From NCBI GenBank assembly GCA_963921795.1, contig OY997649.1:29515866-29579865 (forward strand): a stretch of 64,000 nt of DNA, written 5' to 3'. A program made the translations under genes and the position numbers. Shown one piece after another: positions 1 to 9,449 of this stretch (positions within the stretch are counted from its first letter, which is position 1; each line of letters opens with the position of its first letter). The stretch is from Nannobrachium achirus (Eukaryota > Chordata > Actinopteri > Myctophiformes > Myctophidae). The notes under the pieces are model-generated. The model was not told the DNA's origin. It saw only the letters and a program-made list of their open reading frames with translations, and made no database searches.

Positions 1-870
1 CTATTTTCAATGATTGGGCCACGCCAAATGGCCCCCACCCCATTGGAACTACTTAATATTCATTCGAAACTGACCAGAACTCTGAACACGGGACTCTGGT
101 AATCAATGAATACATTTTTAAGAACTGTTTTAATGGCAAGTATTTCACACAGCTTTATGTCAAAAATAGGTGAACTAACACTTTAAGTTCTGTAATGATA
201 AAAGTTGTGCATAGTGAGCCAAGAAGCCATAGTTGTAAAACACTTTGTAAAAAAAGCTGCTAATGGATGGTGGCAGACCTTCCTCATTGGTTATAGAAGG
301 GGCTATGAAGTGACAATGACTCCACACCTTAAACAACTTCTTTTATTGAGACTGATAATTAGAAGTCAGAGAGGATGACAGTGTAATGGTTGACACAGAT
401 GGAATTCTCTATACATTCATAGATGAGTAATTGTCATTGCATTTTGTCTTGAGAACTCTCTTTTCAAATTGTTATCACTCTAAAGTAATTTGGACCTGAG
501 TTTGCTCTGTTTTGGACTTTTTCCCCTCCACACCAAATACACAAGAACATATTGTGCTTGAGCATGGATTACTGGGTACATTACATACATTGTGTCTATA
601 CATTGTAATTTCATTATTTGTTGGAACATACCAGTAGGCTAATGTATTTTTGGCCCTCTTTCATACAAAAGCATTGTCCTTTACATTAGGAGCCAGGTGC
701 TCATCTGGTGGTGGATACAATATATCACCAGGACTGCTACAGGAGATTATTATCACAGAAAGCAATACAGTCCTATGTTGTTGACAAGCCTCTCATGGGA
801 CCATTGACCAGCTCTGCAGCAAGACAGCCATGAGATTGTGGTTGTAAACAATAACACAGACAATATAAAT
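1..870. other. no gene seen; AT-rich non-coding DNA
   Basis: I see no open reading frame with recognisable protein motifs, no splice-flanked conserved exon and no clear repeat boundary. The base composition is AT-rich and looks like ordinary intergenic or intronic fish DNA. Confidence 0.5.
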
Positions 871-874
871 CCTT

Positions 875-1117
875 AGTCTAGTTGTGGGAAGAAAAGGATA
901 TCATCATGGCCCCAAATAACTTTTAAATATCTTGCAATTGGCGACGAGTCTCTTACTAAATCGGCAAGATTAGTCTACATTACATAACATAATACATAAA
1001 AGCTAAGCTATATAACCTCTCCATCATCAGCAATAGTCAGTGGTTCGTGTCCCCCACACTCCCAAGCCCCCACCGTTGCGCACAGATTCACCGGGAAATA
1101 CTCGGTCGCCTCCCTCC
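875..1117 (-). repeat. Helitron-like repeat end, inverted partner of 42907-43157
   Basis: Read on the minus strand, this stretch matches the plus strand at about 42907-43157. Shared landmarks are the ACAACTAGACTAAGGATTTA stretch, a run reading as a CAACGGTGGGGGCTTGGGAGT-like block, and a GATGATGGAGAG-like block. The match stops just before the terminal GC hairpin of the other copy, so this copy is truncated. Assignment to Helitron rests on the 3' end of the partner copy. Confidence 0.5.
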
Positions 1118-1385
1118 CCTCTCTCCCTGTCTCTTTCTTTCTCCCTCCCTCCCTCACTGTTCATCTTTGTGTCATTAATACTCCTATCTTACTGTCTCTC
1201 CCTACTTGGACTTCACTTTGCTCCTCTTTTGCAACCCGCCAGACCACCTCTTCCCCCCGACAACACATACTTCCTCGGCTCTGTTGACTTGGCCCTCACT
1301 GTTCTCTTAGTCATATTTACAAACATTGTTCGGATTTGAAAAAGATTCTTAGTGTGTTTCTTGTAGGGTCTAGTAGTCCCTGTCG
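1118..1385. other. pyrimidine-rich non-coding stretch
   Basis: A C/T-rich stretch (CTCCCTCCCT-type runs around 1110-1210) with no coding signal. The 99-codon frame across it has low-complexity Ser/Leu/Pro content and no recognisable domain. Confidence 0.4.
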
Positions 1386-1541
1386 TCATTGTTGGGGAGA
1401 AACCTCATATCTCCAAGTTTCAAATTTGTATGTTTCTTTCGTAAAGTAAAGCCCTGCTTCATCATACAAGACTGTTACACAAAACTAGTGAAAATATCAG
1501 ATCTACAAGCACACAACGCCCGAGGTGTTTCCACCCGACAA
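1386..1541 (-). mobile_element. deleted copy of GTCGGGTGG-type MITE
   Basis: It matches the minus strand of the full copies at 57690-57930 and 58787-59046. Shared parts are the gaaacct-tat-ctccaagtttcaaat end, the aaagccctgcttcatcatacaag block, and the ACTAGTGAAAATA start of the internal palindrome (ATCAGATCTACAAGCACACAACGCC). The palindrome is cut at its centre and jumps directly to the opposite terminal repeat (TTTCCACCCGACAA). A deletion starting at the hairpin apex would explain this. Confidence 0.6.
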
Positions 1542-1620
1542 CAGCGCTATACTTGGTTATGACCAACTACCGGTATCTGAAAACCATTTGGTGGTCTAAA
1601 GTATGAATTAGCTCTTAGGA

Positions 1621-2350
1621 TGATGTTGGTTGCGACCGTAGGTCGCACTTACTACAGAAAGCTGCTCGAGGTGTCCGTCTGTCCGTCCGTCCGTCCGTCC
1701 GTCCGTCCGTCCGTCCGTCCGTCACACACGTCACACGTCACACTTTTGCCCTGCTCATATCTCTGCAACCGTTGCCCCGATCCATGCCAGATTTTGCACA
1801 CACACTCCTTACCTGCCAAACTACAACCTCCAAGGACCCCCGGAGCTCCAGGGACCCCCAGCTCCCTCGGGGACCCCCAAGTGTAAAAAATGAGCACATG
1901 TGCAAAAATTACCAAATGACCACCCCAACGGGGCTGCTCACGGGGCATTCCCGGGGACCACCCACTCCTGGTGCTCCAGAACGGATGCAAAAGTGGTGGC
2001 GCCCCCAGTGGAGGACCCCCTGCCACTGCAGCTCACATAAAATGCCGTAACTCGGGCTAGGAGCGACCGGGAGAGCCGGGGCCGGTACCTATTCGTCCGC
2101 CTTGGCGGCGCGGAGACCCCACCCCTCATTTCTCACATGGCCCTCTAGCGCCACCATGAGGCCGATTCAGATTTTGCCCTAAAATCACGAAAATCACTAC
2201 ACAGTATGTCTACACTCATGTCATCAACATGGATCAGGAAGATTTTGGAAAAACACATTTTTGCTCTATTTGTGGAGATAAGTGACCTACGGTCGCTTAT
2301 CTCCCGATTAGGGAGTCTTACTGGTATGGTAATATTGTCACGTAAAATGT
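1621..2350 (+). repeat. dispersed repeat with (TCCG)n tract
   Basis: It begins with GCGACCGTAGGTCGC, carries a (TCCG)n tetranucleotide tract at 1673-1722, and ends with CGGTCGCTTATCTCCCGAT and GGGAGTCTTACTGG. The end motif recurs at 53430-53475, and a related (TCCG)n-containing copy lies at 50255-50680. No protein is evident. The family is unnamed by me. Confidence 0.55.
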
Positions 2351-3699
2351 CAGTCATGGGAAAGGACATGAACTGCAAATATTTTTAATGTGATTGTCTA
2401 CATTTCTCCTATTTTCCTATCATTAACCAATACAAACTCAGCTCCAAACTAAAGCAAGTTAAAACAAAGTGAACAGTTAGTGAATGCTGTGGTAACAGTG
2501 GTCTCTTTGATGTCAACTACAAGTGTTTTACTTGCCAAAGCAAAGACCAACCATGAAATGTTTATAACATGGAATTAAAGCCTATTTCTTCTTTGTTTGA
2601 CAATGTAGCACGGCTGACAAATTATCTTCTCTCCCAGCATAATCCAAAACAAATGACAATGCAGTTATGAGCGGCAGTGAAAAGAGGGGCAATTGGTTCG
2701 CCTTAATACAGTTCCCCAGTACTGAAAACATATGCATTCCAGCCTCACTGACCTGTGAACAGTAGCAAGGTCAAACCCTATCTATATTCATAGACAGAGT
2801 TACAGTAACGTTCCATCTGCCACATTCTTTTCCCTCCACGGTAAAGCGCAAGGCTCTGGTGGGGTGCTAACCTAGTCCAGCAGTGGCACACAGTGGGTGC
2901 AGTAACAGAGGTCTTTACTGGGCACAGATATGGTGTGCAGAGATTCTGATAATCTCTTAAAATTGAATTTATATTGTAGTATTTCATTATGGACAGCATT
3001 AGTTGAGGGGAAATGCATTTGGGAGTGAAGGATGGTCAATGATAATGCTCACATTATGTTAAGATGGTATTAAGATCTGCCTGTTCAGCAGGGCGTGAAA
3101 CAGTGGAAAATAGAGTGCTCCTCTGCATGACAAGAAGTGGCTGGTGACGTACACCATGTGTATCGGAGGAGACGTGGTTTTCTACACCCCAAGACCAAAT
3201 CACATAAAATTAAAACAACATTGTTTTGATTTGAACCAATAAGTATAGGCCTATACAGTAAGTCACACATACAATGTATCACAGACAACAAGGCTATGTC
3301 CCCACATAAAATAAAATAACTAAAAGAATCTCAACCTTCCACACTTTCCTCTTCAAATACATGAAGTGGAAAACTGTATGTCACAGACAGCCCATCCATA
3401 AAACCAGAATTTGCAAGCAATCCAGCCAACTATGTTTAACTAGTTTACACTCTGCCTGCGCCAAATTCTATCTATGTTTGTCCATTGTTTATAGCTACAC
3501 TGATTTCTTTCAAATTATGGAGCTGACATTTCATATTTTCTCTGCCCAGTCCTCGTGAGTGCTTCATCCTCTTTCGCAGACGGGCTAAGCAAGCAGGGTG
3601 GGGAAGGATAGGTGCACTCATTTTTTACATGTCACAGAGAACATTCACTTGGTTACAGTAGCCTATATATGTAGGCTTACATCATTAACAGCCACAGTG
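2351..3699. other. no gene seen
   Basis: AT-rich DNA without recognisable coding exons or clear repeat ends. Short frames here lack domain motifs. Confidence 0.5.
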
Positions 3700-4215
3700 A
3701 CAGTGATAGTTGAATTGTGCGCTTTGCTATAAATTAGTGTTCCTGTCACAGTCCTGTCACTGAAAGCTTTGCTGCACCTTAGTGACTTGTACTGAGTTCG
3801 CTTGTCAAGACAGTGAAGCGTCATGTGTTGATATTGAGCCTCACACCCTTTATAGGCCTACTCTAATAATTAACTATTACTTGTCAAGGTCCACTCTTGT
3901 GACTTTTGGTCTTCAGTAGTTTTGGACTTTGAGTTTTGGACTTTAGGCTTTGCTGTATCAGTATGCTCTTTAAGTCTTGTATTCTGTTACACTGTGACTT
4001 TTGATTTGGTGTCTTATTTTGTAGTATTGTTTCCTGTCTGCCCCTGTAGTTGTTTCCCGCCTTGTCTCACCTCCACTTGATTAGTTGTGTTCTCCTCCTG
4101 TGTCCTGTTGTGCACCAGCCAATCCCAGTGTTGATTGTATGTTTGAGTTCACCTGTGTCTAGTTAGTTCTGTGTATTTATACTCCCCTGTGTGTTCAGTC
4201 CCTTGTTTAATAGAT
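3700..4215 (+). repeat. possible LTR-like fragment
   Basis: The stretch is T-rich with repeated CCTGT/GTGTCC motifs. It ends in a TATA-like TATTTATACTCCCC followed by GTGTTCAGTCCCTTG, the kind of core promoter seen in fish LTRs. I found no partner copy in the window and no clear TG...CA boundaries, so it could equally be another retroposon 5' region. Confidence 0.3.
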
Positions 4216-4830
4216 GTGAAAAGGAGGGAAAGGGGCGAAGTAGATTTGGTCAGTGTTTTATAACTACTTTGAGAGAAAGTACAGTGACTGTGTGTGTACA
4301 GATCTACACGGATGGATCAGGAGATCCAGAGACAGGACGGACAGGGGCAGCCTTTGTTGCTCCTGGGAATAATTACCCGTAATTGTTGGACTATAAGCCG
4401 CACCTGACTATAAGCCGCACCAGCCAAATTTAGAATTTTTTTTTTTTTACATATATAAGCCGCACCTGACTATAAGCCGCAGGTGTCCTTCCTGCTTCCC
4501 GCTAGAGCGCCCCTGGTGGCTGTTCGCTGTATAAATCTATATATAAATCCTTGTTAAAGACCATTGTAAAACAAACTAACTGGCTGTTAGCAGAGATGGG
4601 CGAAAATACATTGAAAAGTATTTTGATACAAAATACAAATACTGGGTCAAAAAATGTATCAAAATACAAAATATAAATACAGGCCAGAGAAATGTATTTA
4701 AGATTCAAATACGTATTTTGTATTTTGAAAATACATAAATACTTTTTATAAAAATGTATGTAATGATTAGTAATTTTATAGATTGACTGCCAAATATTAA
4801 ATTAATTGCCCGTCCGAATTTCGAAGAATA

Positions 4831-5525
4831 AAGTGCCTTCCAGACAATACGCGGTCACCGCCTCCTAGTAATTCATTTTCAATGGGAGGCGGGAGGCTAT
4901 TTTGGCTGTGTGGAGAAGTTTTGAGGCGACGAGGCGAGCGGGCGCGGTCCCGTGAAATCCCCACGAGCATGCTCGCTTGTGCATGCATATGCGGACGGTG
5001 AGAGATTGTGCTCATCTTTGTGAAATACTGCGTGGCGTTTACTCACTGAGCGAGTGTGTTTGTGTCTCACCGCAGTGCGGTAACCGCTGACCCAAGCGGC
5101 AGCCATAGCGGTGACTGCGTATCGTGTGGAAGGTACTTAAATTGACCATACTATGGTGTTTGTCTTGAGCAGGCAGCCTAAATGTTTACCACTGTGTGCC
5201 AGTGTGTGAGAGCTCAGGCCAGAAGTGCCTTCCACACGATACACGGTCACCGCTATGGCTGCCGCTTGGGTCAGCGGTTACCGCACCGCGGTGAGACACA
5301 AACACACTCGCACAGTAAGTAAACGCCACACGGTATTTCACAAAGATGAACACAATCCATCTCTCACTGCCCATGCACGCATGCACAAACGAGCACGCTC
5401 ACAGGGATTTTCACGGGACTGCGCTCGCTCGCCACCTCAAAACTTCGCTGCACGGCAGAAATAGCCGCCCGCCTCTCATTGAAAATTAATTACTAGGAGG
5501 CGGTGACCGCGTATCGTCTGGAACC
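4831..5525. repeat. two head-to-head ~305-bp inverted modules
   Basis: 4831-5135 and 5224-5525 are inverted copies of one sequence, separated by about 90 bp. Both arms encode the same shadow peptide beginning MAAAWVSGYRTAVRHKHTR (minus strand near 5106, plus strand near 5255), which confirms the relationship. Each arm is itself bounded by inverted GTGCCTTCCA...CGGTCACCGC-type ends, so each may be a small MITE. The common frame is probably a by-product of the repeat and not a gene. Confidence 0.65.
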
Positions 5526-5640
5526 CACTTTACCGTTATCTTCTAAAGGAACTATGGCATCAGACTGAATGCACAGGTGCCGCTGCACCAGTACTTCATA
5601 GAGTGCAAAACCGCTCTGCCAGCCTTATAATAATAACTAA

Positions 5641-5790
5641 AACTGCACTCTGTCGAGGTGCCAACTTGCGCCTTGTGCACAAGGGCCATGTATGGCCTGC
5701 TTGTGCACCAGTGACATGAGGTGCGCTCACCACTGACATCACCACTGGCGATGCCAGTGATATCACCACTGACATCACATGCACGTTACA
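5641..5790. repeat. CTCTGTCGAGGTGCC repeat fragment
   Basis: The stretch CACTCTGTCGAGGTGCCAAC followed by TTGCGCC is shared with 38172-38200. It is followed by short direct repeats of TGACATCAC. Family not recognised. Confidence 0.35.
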
Positions 5791-6981
5791 TTTGAAGCAA
5801 ATCAAAGTCAAGTGCTATGGCAGTATCACACACACACAAACCACTAGCAAATTAGATTGAAAGAAAATGTATCTTTCCTCCTACAGTTTAAACCTTTGTG
5901 AATGTTTAAAATGTGTCCATTTGAGAATAAGATTACATTAAAAAGTATTTTGTATTTCAAATACAGAAAATACTAGACCTGAAAGTATTTTGATACAAAT
6001 TACATTCAATTTTTTCCATCGCAGCCAAATACAAATTACAAAATACAAAAAGTATTTCAAATACGTATTTCAATTACATGTATTTCAAATACTGCCCATC
6101 TCTGGCTGTTAGCTGTAAAGATATTTATAAAGCCGCACCGTTGTATAAGCCACAGGGTTCAAAACATGGGAAAAAAGCCACGGCTTATAGTCCGGCAATT
6201 ACGGTATACAGTAAATAGACCTGCACCACATAAACTTGGGGTTTATACCATGGAAATGTATGAAGTTTTAATGGTGTTACAGTGGGTGGAGGAGGCAAAA
6301 CTAGATAAGGTGATGGTGTTGTCAGATTCAAGCTCAATTCTCAAAAGCCCGCAGTCATTCAGGTCAAAATGTAGGGAAGATTTAATGTATCAGGTGCTTC
6401 AGATACACAGAAAATGTAATGCAAATGGGAGCTGAAGTTGTGTTAGATACAGGTGGATATACACATAATCAAAGCAGAGGCTAAATCAGTAATATGGAAG
6501 AAAGTGATGGCAGCAAAGTTGGGATGCAGAAGAAAAAGGGAGGCATTATTAATTTCAAAATAAAGTAAATGGAAGCAGAAAGTGCAGAAATGAAAGTACG
6601 TATATGGAGTTATAACAAGATTAAAACTGTGACATAGTACTTTAAATAAGATACTGCAGTTAAGATAATTAGTGCCAGTGTTTAGATTTAAGGTTAGATT
6701 TGTGGGATAGAATATAAATAGAGATAAACAGAAGGGGGCGGTAATGCAATCCAACCGCCTAATAAATGTCCTACATCTCCATATCGTGACAGTTACTGTG
6801 ATACAAATGAGTGTTGTCATGATTTCCTTTGAGGATCATGACATTCTATACCAGGGGTCTTCAACAGGGGGTCCTCAGAGTTACTGCAGGGGGTCCTCCA
6901 AATCTTCCAATCCTTTTTATATTAACGACTTGAACCCTAGCGTCCATATTCTGAGAACTTTAGCCCAACATAGCAGATCTA

Positions 6982-7521
6982 CAAGAGGTACATCCTTACG
7001 TCAGACAATCAATTTGGGTTTAAGCATAAACATAGCACTGACATGTGTATATTTGCCCTAAAGGAGATGTTAGATAATTATAATTGGCAGAACTCCTCCA
7101 TGTTTGTGTGTTTGATTGATGCCTCGCAGGCGTTTGATCGAGTTAATCATGAATAAATGTTTATAAAATTATGTGAAAGGGGGATCCCTAAATATCTTGT
7201 CAGAATATTAGCATTTTGGTATGCTTACCAGACCATGAGGGTAAAATAGGGCAAATCTACATCTGAACCTTTTCATGTCTGTAATGGTGTACGCCAAGGT
7301 GGAATTTTGAGTCCCCTATTATTTAATATTTATACTGTATGGATGATCTCTCCAAGAGGCTTAGTGCATGTCGTACAGGCTGCAGGGTGGGTGATTGTCT
7401 TATTAATCACCTTATGTATGCAGACGATGTGGTTATATGGAGCCCTTGCACTGCTGGGTTGCAAGAACTACTAAATATATGTACAATGCTAAAAAGAGTA
7501 ACATCTTGATTGTGCGCAGTG
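6982..7521 (+). pseudogene. non-LTR retrotransposon reverse transcriptase fragment
   Basis: Translation shows NQFGFKHKH, an FVCLIDASQAFDRVNH motif (RT motif A), NGVRQGGILSPLLFNIY (motif B region), and LMYADDVVIWSP with the catalytic YADD near 7416-7430. In-frame stops (for example just after FDRVNHE) and a 5-bp CTGTA insertion near 7338 break the frame, so it is inactive. The 5' and 3' parts of the LINE are missing. The fragment sits inside the palindrome of the surrounding hAT element. The clade is probably L2/CR1/Rex-like, not proven. Confidence 0.8.
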
Positions 7522-7526
7522 GCGAT

Positions 7527-7585
7527 AACGCGACAACGCCTCGCGCTGCAAGGCGCTGTGAGCTTGTAGATCGGCTATTTTTGGA
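7527..7585. repeat. right part of interrupted palindrome
   Basis: ACAACGCCTCGCGCTGCAAGG then CGCTGTGAGCTTGTAGATCGG then CTATTTTTGG is the right arm and centre of the recurrent palindrome. The matching left arm, ATAGCAGATCTACAAG, ends at 6981 on the other side of the LINE fragment. Confidence 0.7.
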
Positions 7586-7762
7586 AAAAGAGCAGACCAA
7601 GTACAGAGTGAAAGGTCAACTTTATTAAGTATTAATTGTGCTGTCAAACAATGAAACTATATGGAATCTATGAAAAGGTTGTGGGGGGTCCCTGCTTCAT
7701 CTCTCTCTCTCAACTAAGGGGTCCTCCTTGGCCTGAAAACGTTGAAGACCACTGTTCTATAC

Positions 7763-8640
7763 TATGGTATAGTTACGATTGGACTCAGGTGTGGATTAGG
7801 ATTCTAAATTGTTACCCTGATCTGCCCCATAACAAGCCGACTGCCAAGGTATTTTGTGCATAGTTAAAGAGGTGGTGCCATAGTTTTGTACTTGTGTCTA
7901 GGAGGTTGACAGTACTTCATTAGACCCACTGGTGTGGTTGTTATGAGCAATTATGTATTCCCTTTGTATTTTTTTTTCCTGGAGCCTGCCACCTTGTGGG
8001 TCAAAAGTGCCGGTCCAAAAACACAGATTAAATTACATCATAGAATCAACCCCTCCCCTTTTACCATTCACCCAACACTGTGGGTGTGGCTAACTTCAGC
8101 TGAGTCACCACCCACCATGACAACCAGGCATACTTAATGAACTGGTGGGTGTGGCCACATAAAAACCTAACCCTTCCTGTACACTTTTTTGGAAAAGTGT
8201 ACAAAAAGGTGGGTGTGGCCACATAAAAACCTAACCCTTTCTGTACACTTTTTTGGAAAAAATCTTCCTCCTAGTATAATCATAAAGCTGATAATCATGT
8301 TTTAGAGGGGAAAAGAATCATGGCACCCATCTTTAAGTAGTATGCTAGATTGCATTTGTCACAGTAGCAGCCATCAGTATGCGTTATGCATTTACATAAG
8401 TCCTCAATACGTTTTTGATTATTATTCATTTGACACCACTCAGCATGCTTTAAGACGTTTATAATTATCCCTGTTGCTACCATGAGACGGGCTCCTCTAA
8501 AGGCCACTTCTTATAATTGCCCTCTATAACTAAAATTAAAAATTAAAACGCCTTCAATATTTTATTTATTTAATCTTTCACTCAATATGTACATGGTTAC
8601 ATACGTACAGACATGTACATACATACTGTACGTAGTTCCC
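7763..8640. other. no gene; contains a 65-bp tandem duplication
   Basis: There is no coding signal. A tandem duplication at 8143-8260 repeats a GGTGGGTGTGGCCACATAAA module with a period of about 65 bp. GTACACTTTTTTGGAAAAGTGTAC, at the junction of the copies, is itself an inverted repeat. Related GTGGGTGTGGC motifs lie just upstream. Confidence 0.5.
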
Positions 8641-8815
8641 CCAGAGTTACAGTCAAAGTGTCCTTGAGCAAGACGCTGAACTCCTAATTGCTCCCGATGT
8701 GCAGGTTGGTGCTTTTGCACGTTTTATGAATGTGTGTGAATGGGTGAATGTAATGCACAATCTCTGTAAAAGCGCCTTGAATAAAAGCACCAATATAAAT
8801 GCACCATTTACATAC
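8641..8815 (+). mobile_element. SINE 3' portion, teleost type
   Basis: TGTCCTTGAGCAAGACGCTGAA, AATTGCTCCCGATGTGCAGG, TGTGTGAATGGGTGAATGTA and AAAGCGCCTTGAATAAAAGC follow in the order seen in a very common teleost SINE body and tail. A tRNA-like head is not preserved. The tail ends with a TATAAATGCACCATTTAC motif. Identification is from recognition of the conserved tail. Confidence 0.6.
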
Positions 8816-8992
8816 CGTACCGTACATACCATATACATACATGATGACTTGATGATACGTGATGACTTGATTTGTGTCATTGGCATATTTCATAATGATT
8901 GGGTGGAAACACAGCCACGAGTGTACAGTGAGGTGTTCCAATACTGATGTTGGAGGTCTTGTTTCCAATCTTACCCTCCTGAGGTCTGTCCA

Positions 8993-9337
8993 GGGGCGTC
9001 ACAAGGGGGGGGAAGTGGGACTGAGTTACTAGGGCCCAAGGTGGAGGGGCCTTAATTATTTAATAATACTTTAGCTATTGAAAAATAGCAGATGTACAAG
9101 CTCACAGCGCGGCACAGAGTGCCGTACTGTGAGCTTGTAGATCTGCAATCTTTTTAAAGTCGTGAAAATCTGTGCAAATCTTTGAATATATGTATTTTTT
9201 AAGTGTTTTTTTAACGTTTGTAATTCTTGCTTCTGGGGGGTCCCTGGAATGAAATATTTTGAGATGGGGGTCTGTGGCCAAATATATATCATTTTGGGAG
9301 TCCTTCACATGAAAAAGCTTTAGCACCACTGACATAG
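8993..9337. mobile_element. possible hAT-like element around a palindrome
   Basis: The stretch runs from CAGGGGCGTC to AGCACCACTGAC and encloses the palindrome at 9081-9160. The ends resemble hAT termini (CAGGGG...CACTG), but no convincing 8-bp duplication is visible, so the boundaries are uncertain. Confidence 0.3.
9081..9160. repeat. recurrent palindrome copy
   Basis: The left arm GCAGATGTACAAGCTCACAG pairs with the right arm CTGTGAGCTTGTAGATCTGC with one mismatch. Inner arms CGCGGCAC and GTGCCGTA continue the stem and a 3-nt apex lies at about 9117. Confidence 0.8.
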
Positions 9338-9397
9338 GAACATATTTTTTCAAAAAACCTTATATTCAAAGACTTGCACAAATTTCCAGGATTTTTC

Positions 9398-9449
9398 AAA
9401 AATAGCAGATCTACAAGCTTGCAGTGCGGTTGTTTATCTGCTATGTTTT
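9398..9449. repeat. collapsed copy of the recurrent palindrome
   Basis: AAAAATAGCAGAT on the left and ATCTGCTATGTTTT on the right survive as arms. The right arm has lost its inner part, and CTACAAGCTTGCAGTGCGG remains on the left only. Confidence 0.65.

Larger units (their letters stand above)
4591..6104. mobile_element. hAT-type element with 8-bp target duplication
   Basis: The ends are CAGAGATGGGC (4591) and GCCCATCTCTG (to 6104), a perfect 11-bp inverted repeat. It is flanked on both sides by GCTGTTAG (4583-4590 and 6105-6112), the 8-bp duplication typical of hAT elements. Subterminal AAAGTATTT/AAATAC repeats are abundant at both ends. No transposase reading frame is visible. The interior contains two inverted ~300-bp modules (4831-5135, 5224-5525). 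Confidence 0.8.
4376..6204. mobile_element. TA-flanked ATAAGCCGC-type element, with nested hAT
   Basis: Terminal inverted repeats begin CCGTAATTGTTGGACTATAA on the left. The right end, TTATAGTCCGGCAATTACGG, is its reverse complement apart from two bases. TA lies outside each end (4374-4375, 6205-6206), as for Tc1/mariner-type target duplications. Subterminal ATAAGCCGCACC repeats follow on the left, with matching AAGCCGCACC/AAGCCACAGG repeats on the right. No transposase frame is seen, so it is non-autonomous. It interrupts the LINE RNase H fragment, and most of its length is the hAT insertion 4591-6104. Confidence 0.65.
4296..6480 (+). pseudogene. LINE RNase H fragment, split by nested transposons
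   Basis: The first piece (to about 4375) encodes IYTDGSGDPETGRTGAAF, an RNase H first-Asp motif. The second (from about 6207) encodes YTMEMYEVLMVLQWVEE, with the conserved Glu, then VLSDSSSILKS with the next Asp. This arrangement is typical of RNase H domains at the end of I-clade-type fish LINE ORF2 proteins. The two pieces are separated by the TA-flanked insertion 4376-6204. No upstream reverse transcriptase is preserved, so this is a dead 3' fragment. Clade assignment is an inference. Confidence 0.6.
6852..7754. mobile_element. hAT-type GGGGTCTTCAAC element with nested LINE
   Basis: It starts CAGGGGTCTTCAAC and ends GTTGAAGACCACTG, flanked by a perfect 8-bp duplication TTCTATAC (6844-6851 and 7755-7762). 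Related copies lie at 13570-13895, 43413-44255, 52557-52975 and 54650-55057. The internal palindrome of the family is interrupted by the LINE fragment 6982-7521. No transposase is seen, so it is a non-autonomous MITE enlarged by the insertion. Confidence 0.8.
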
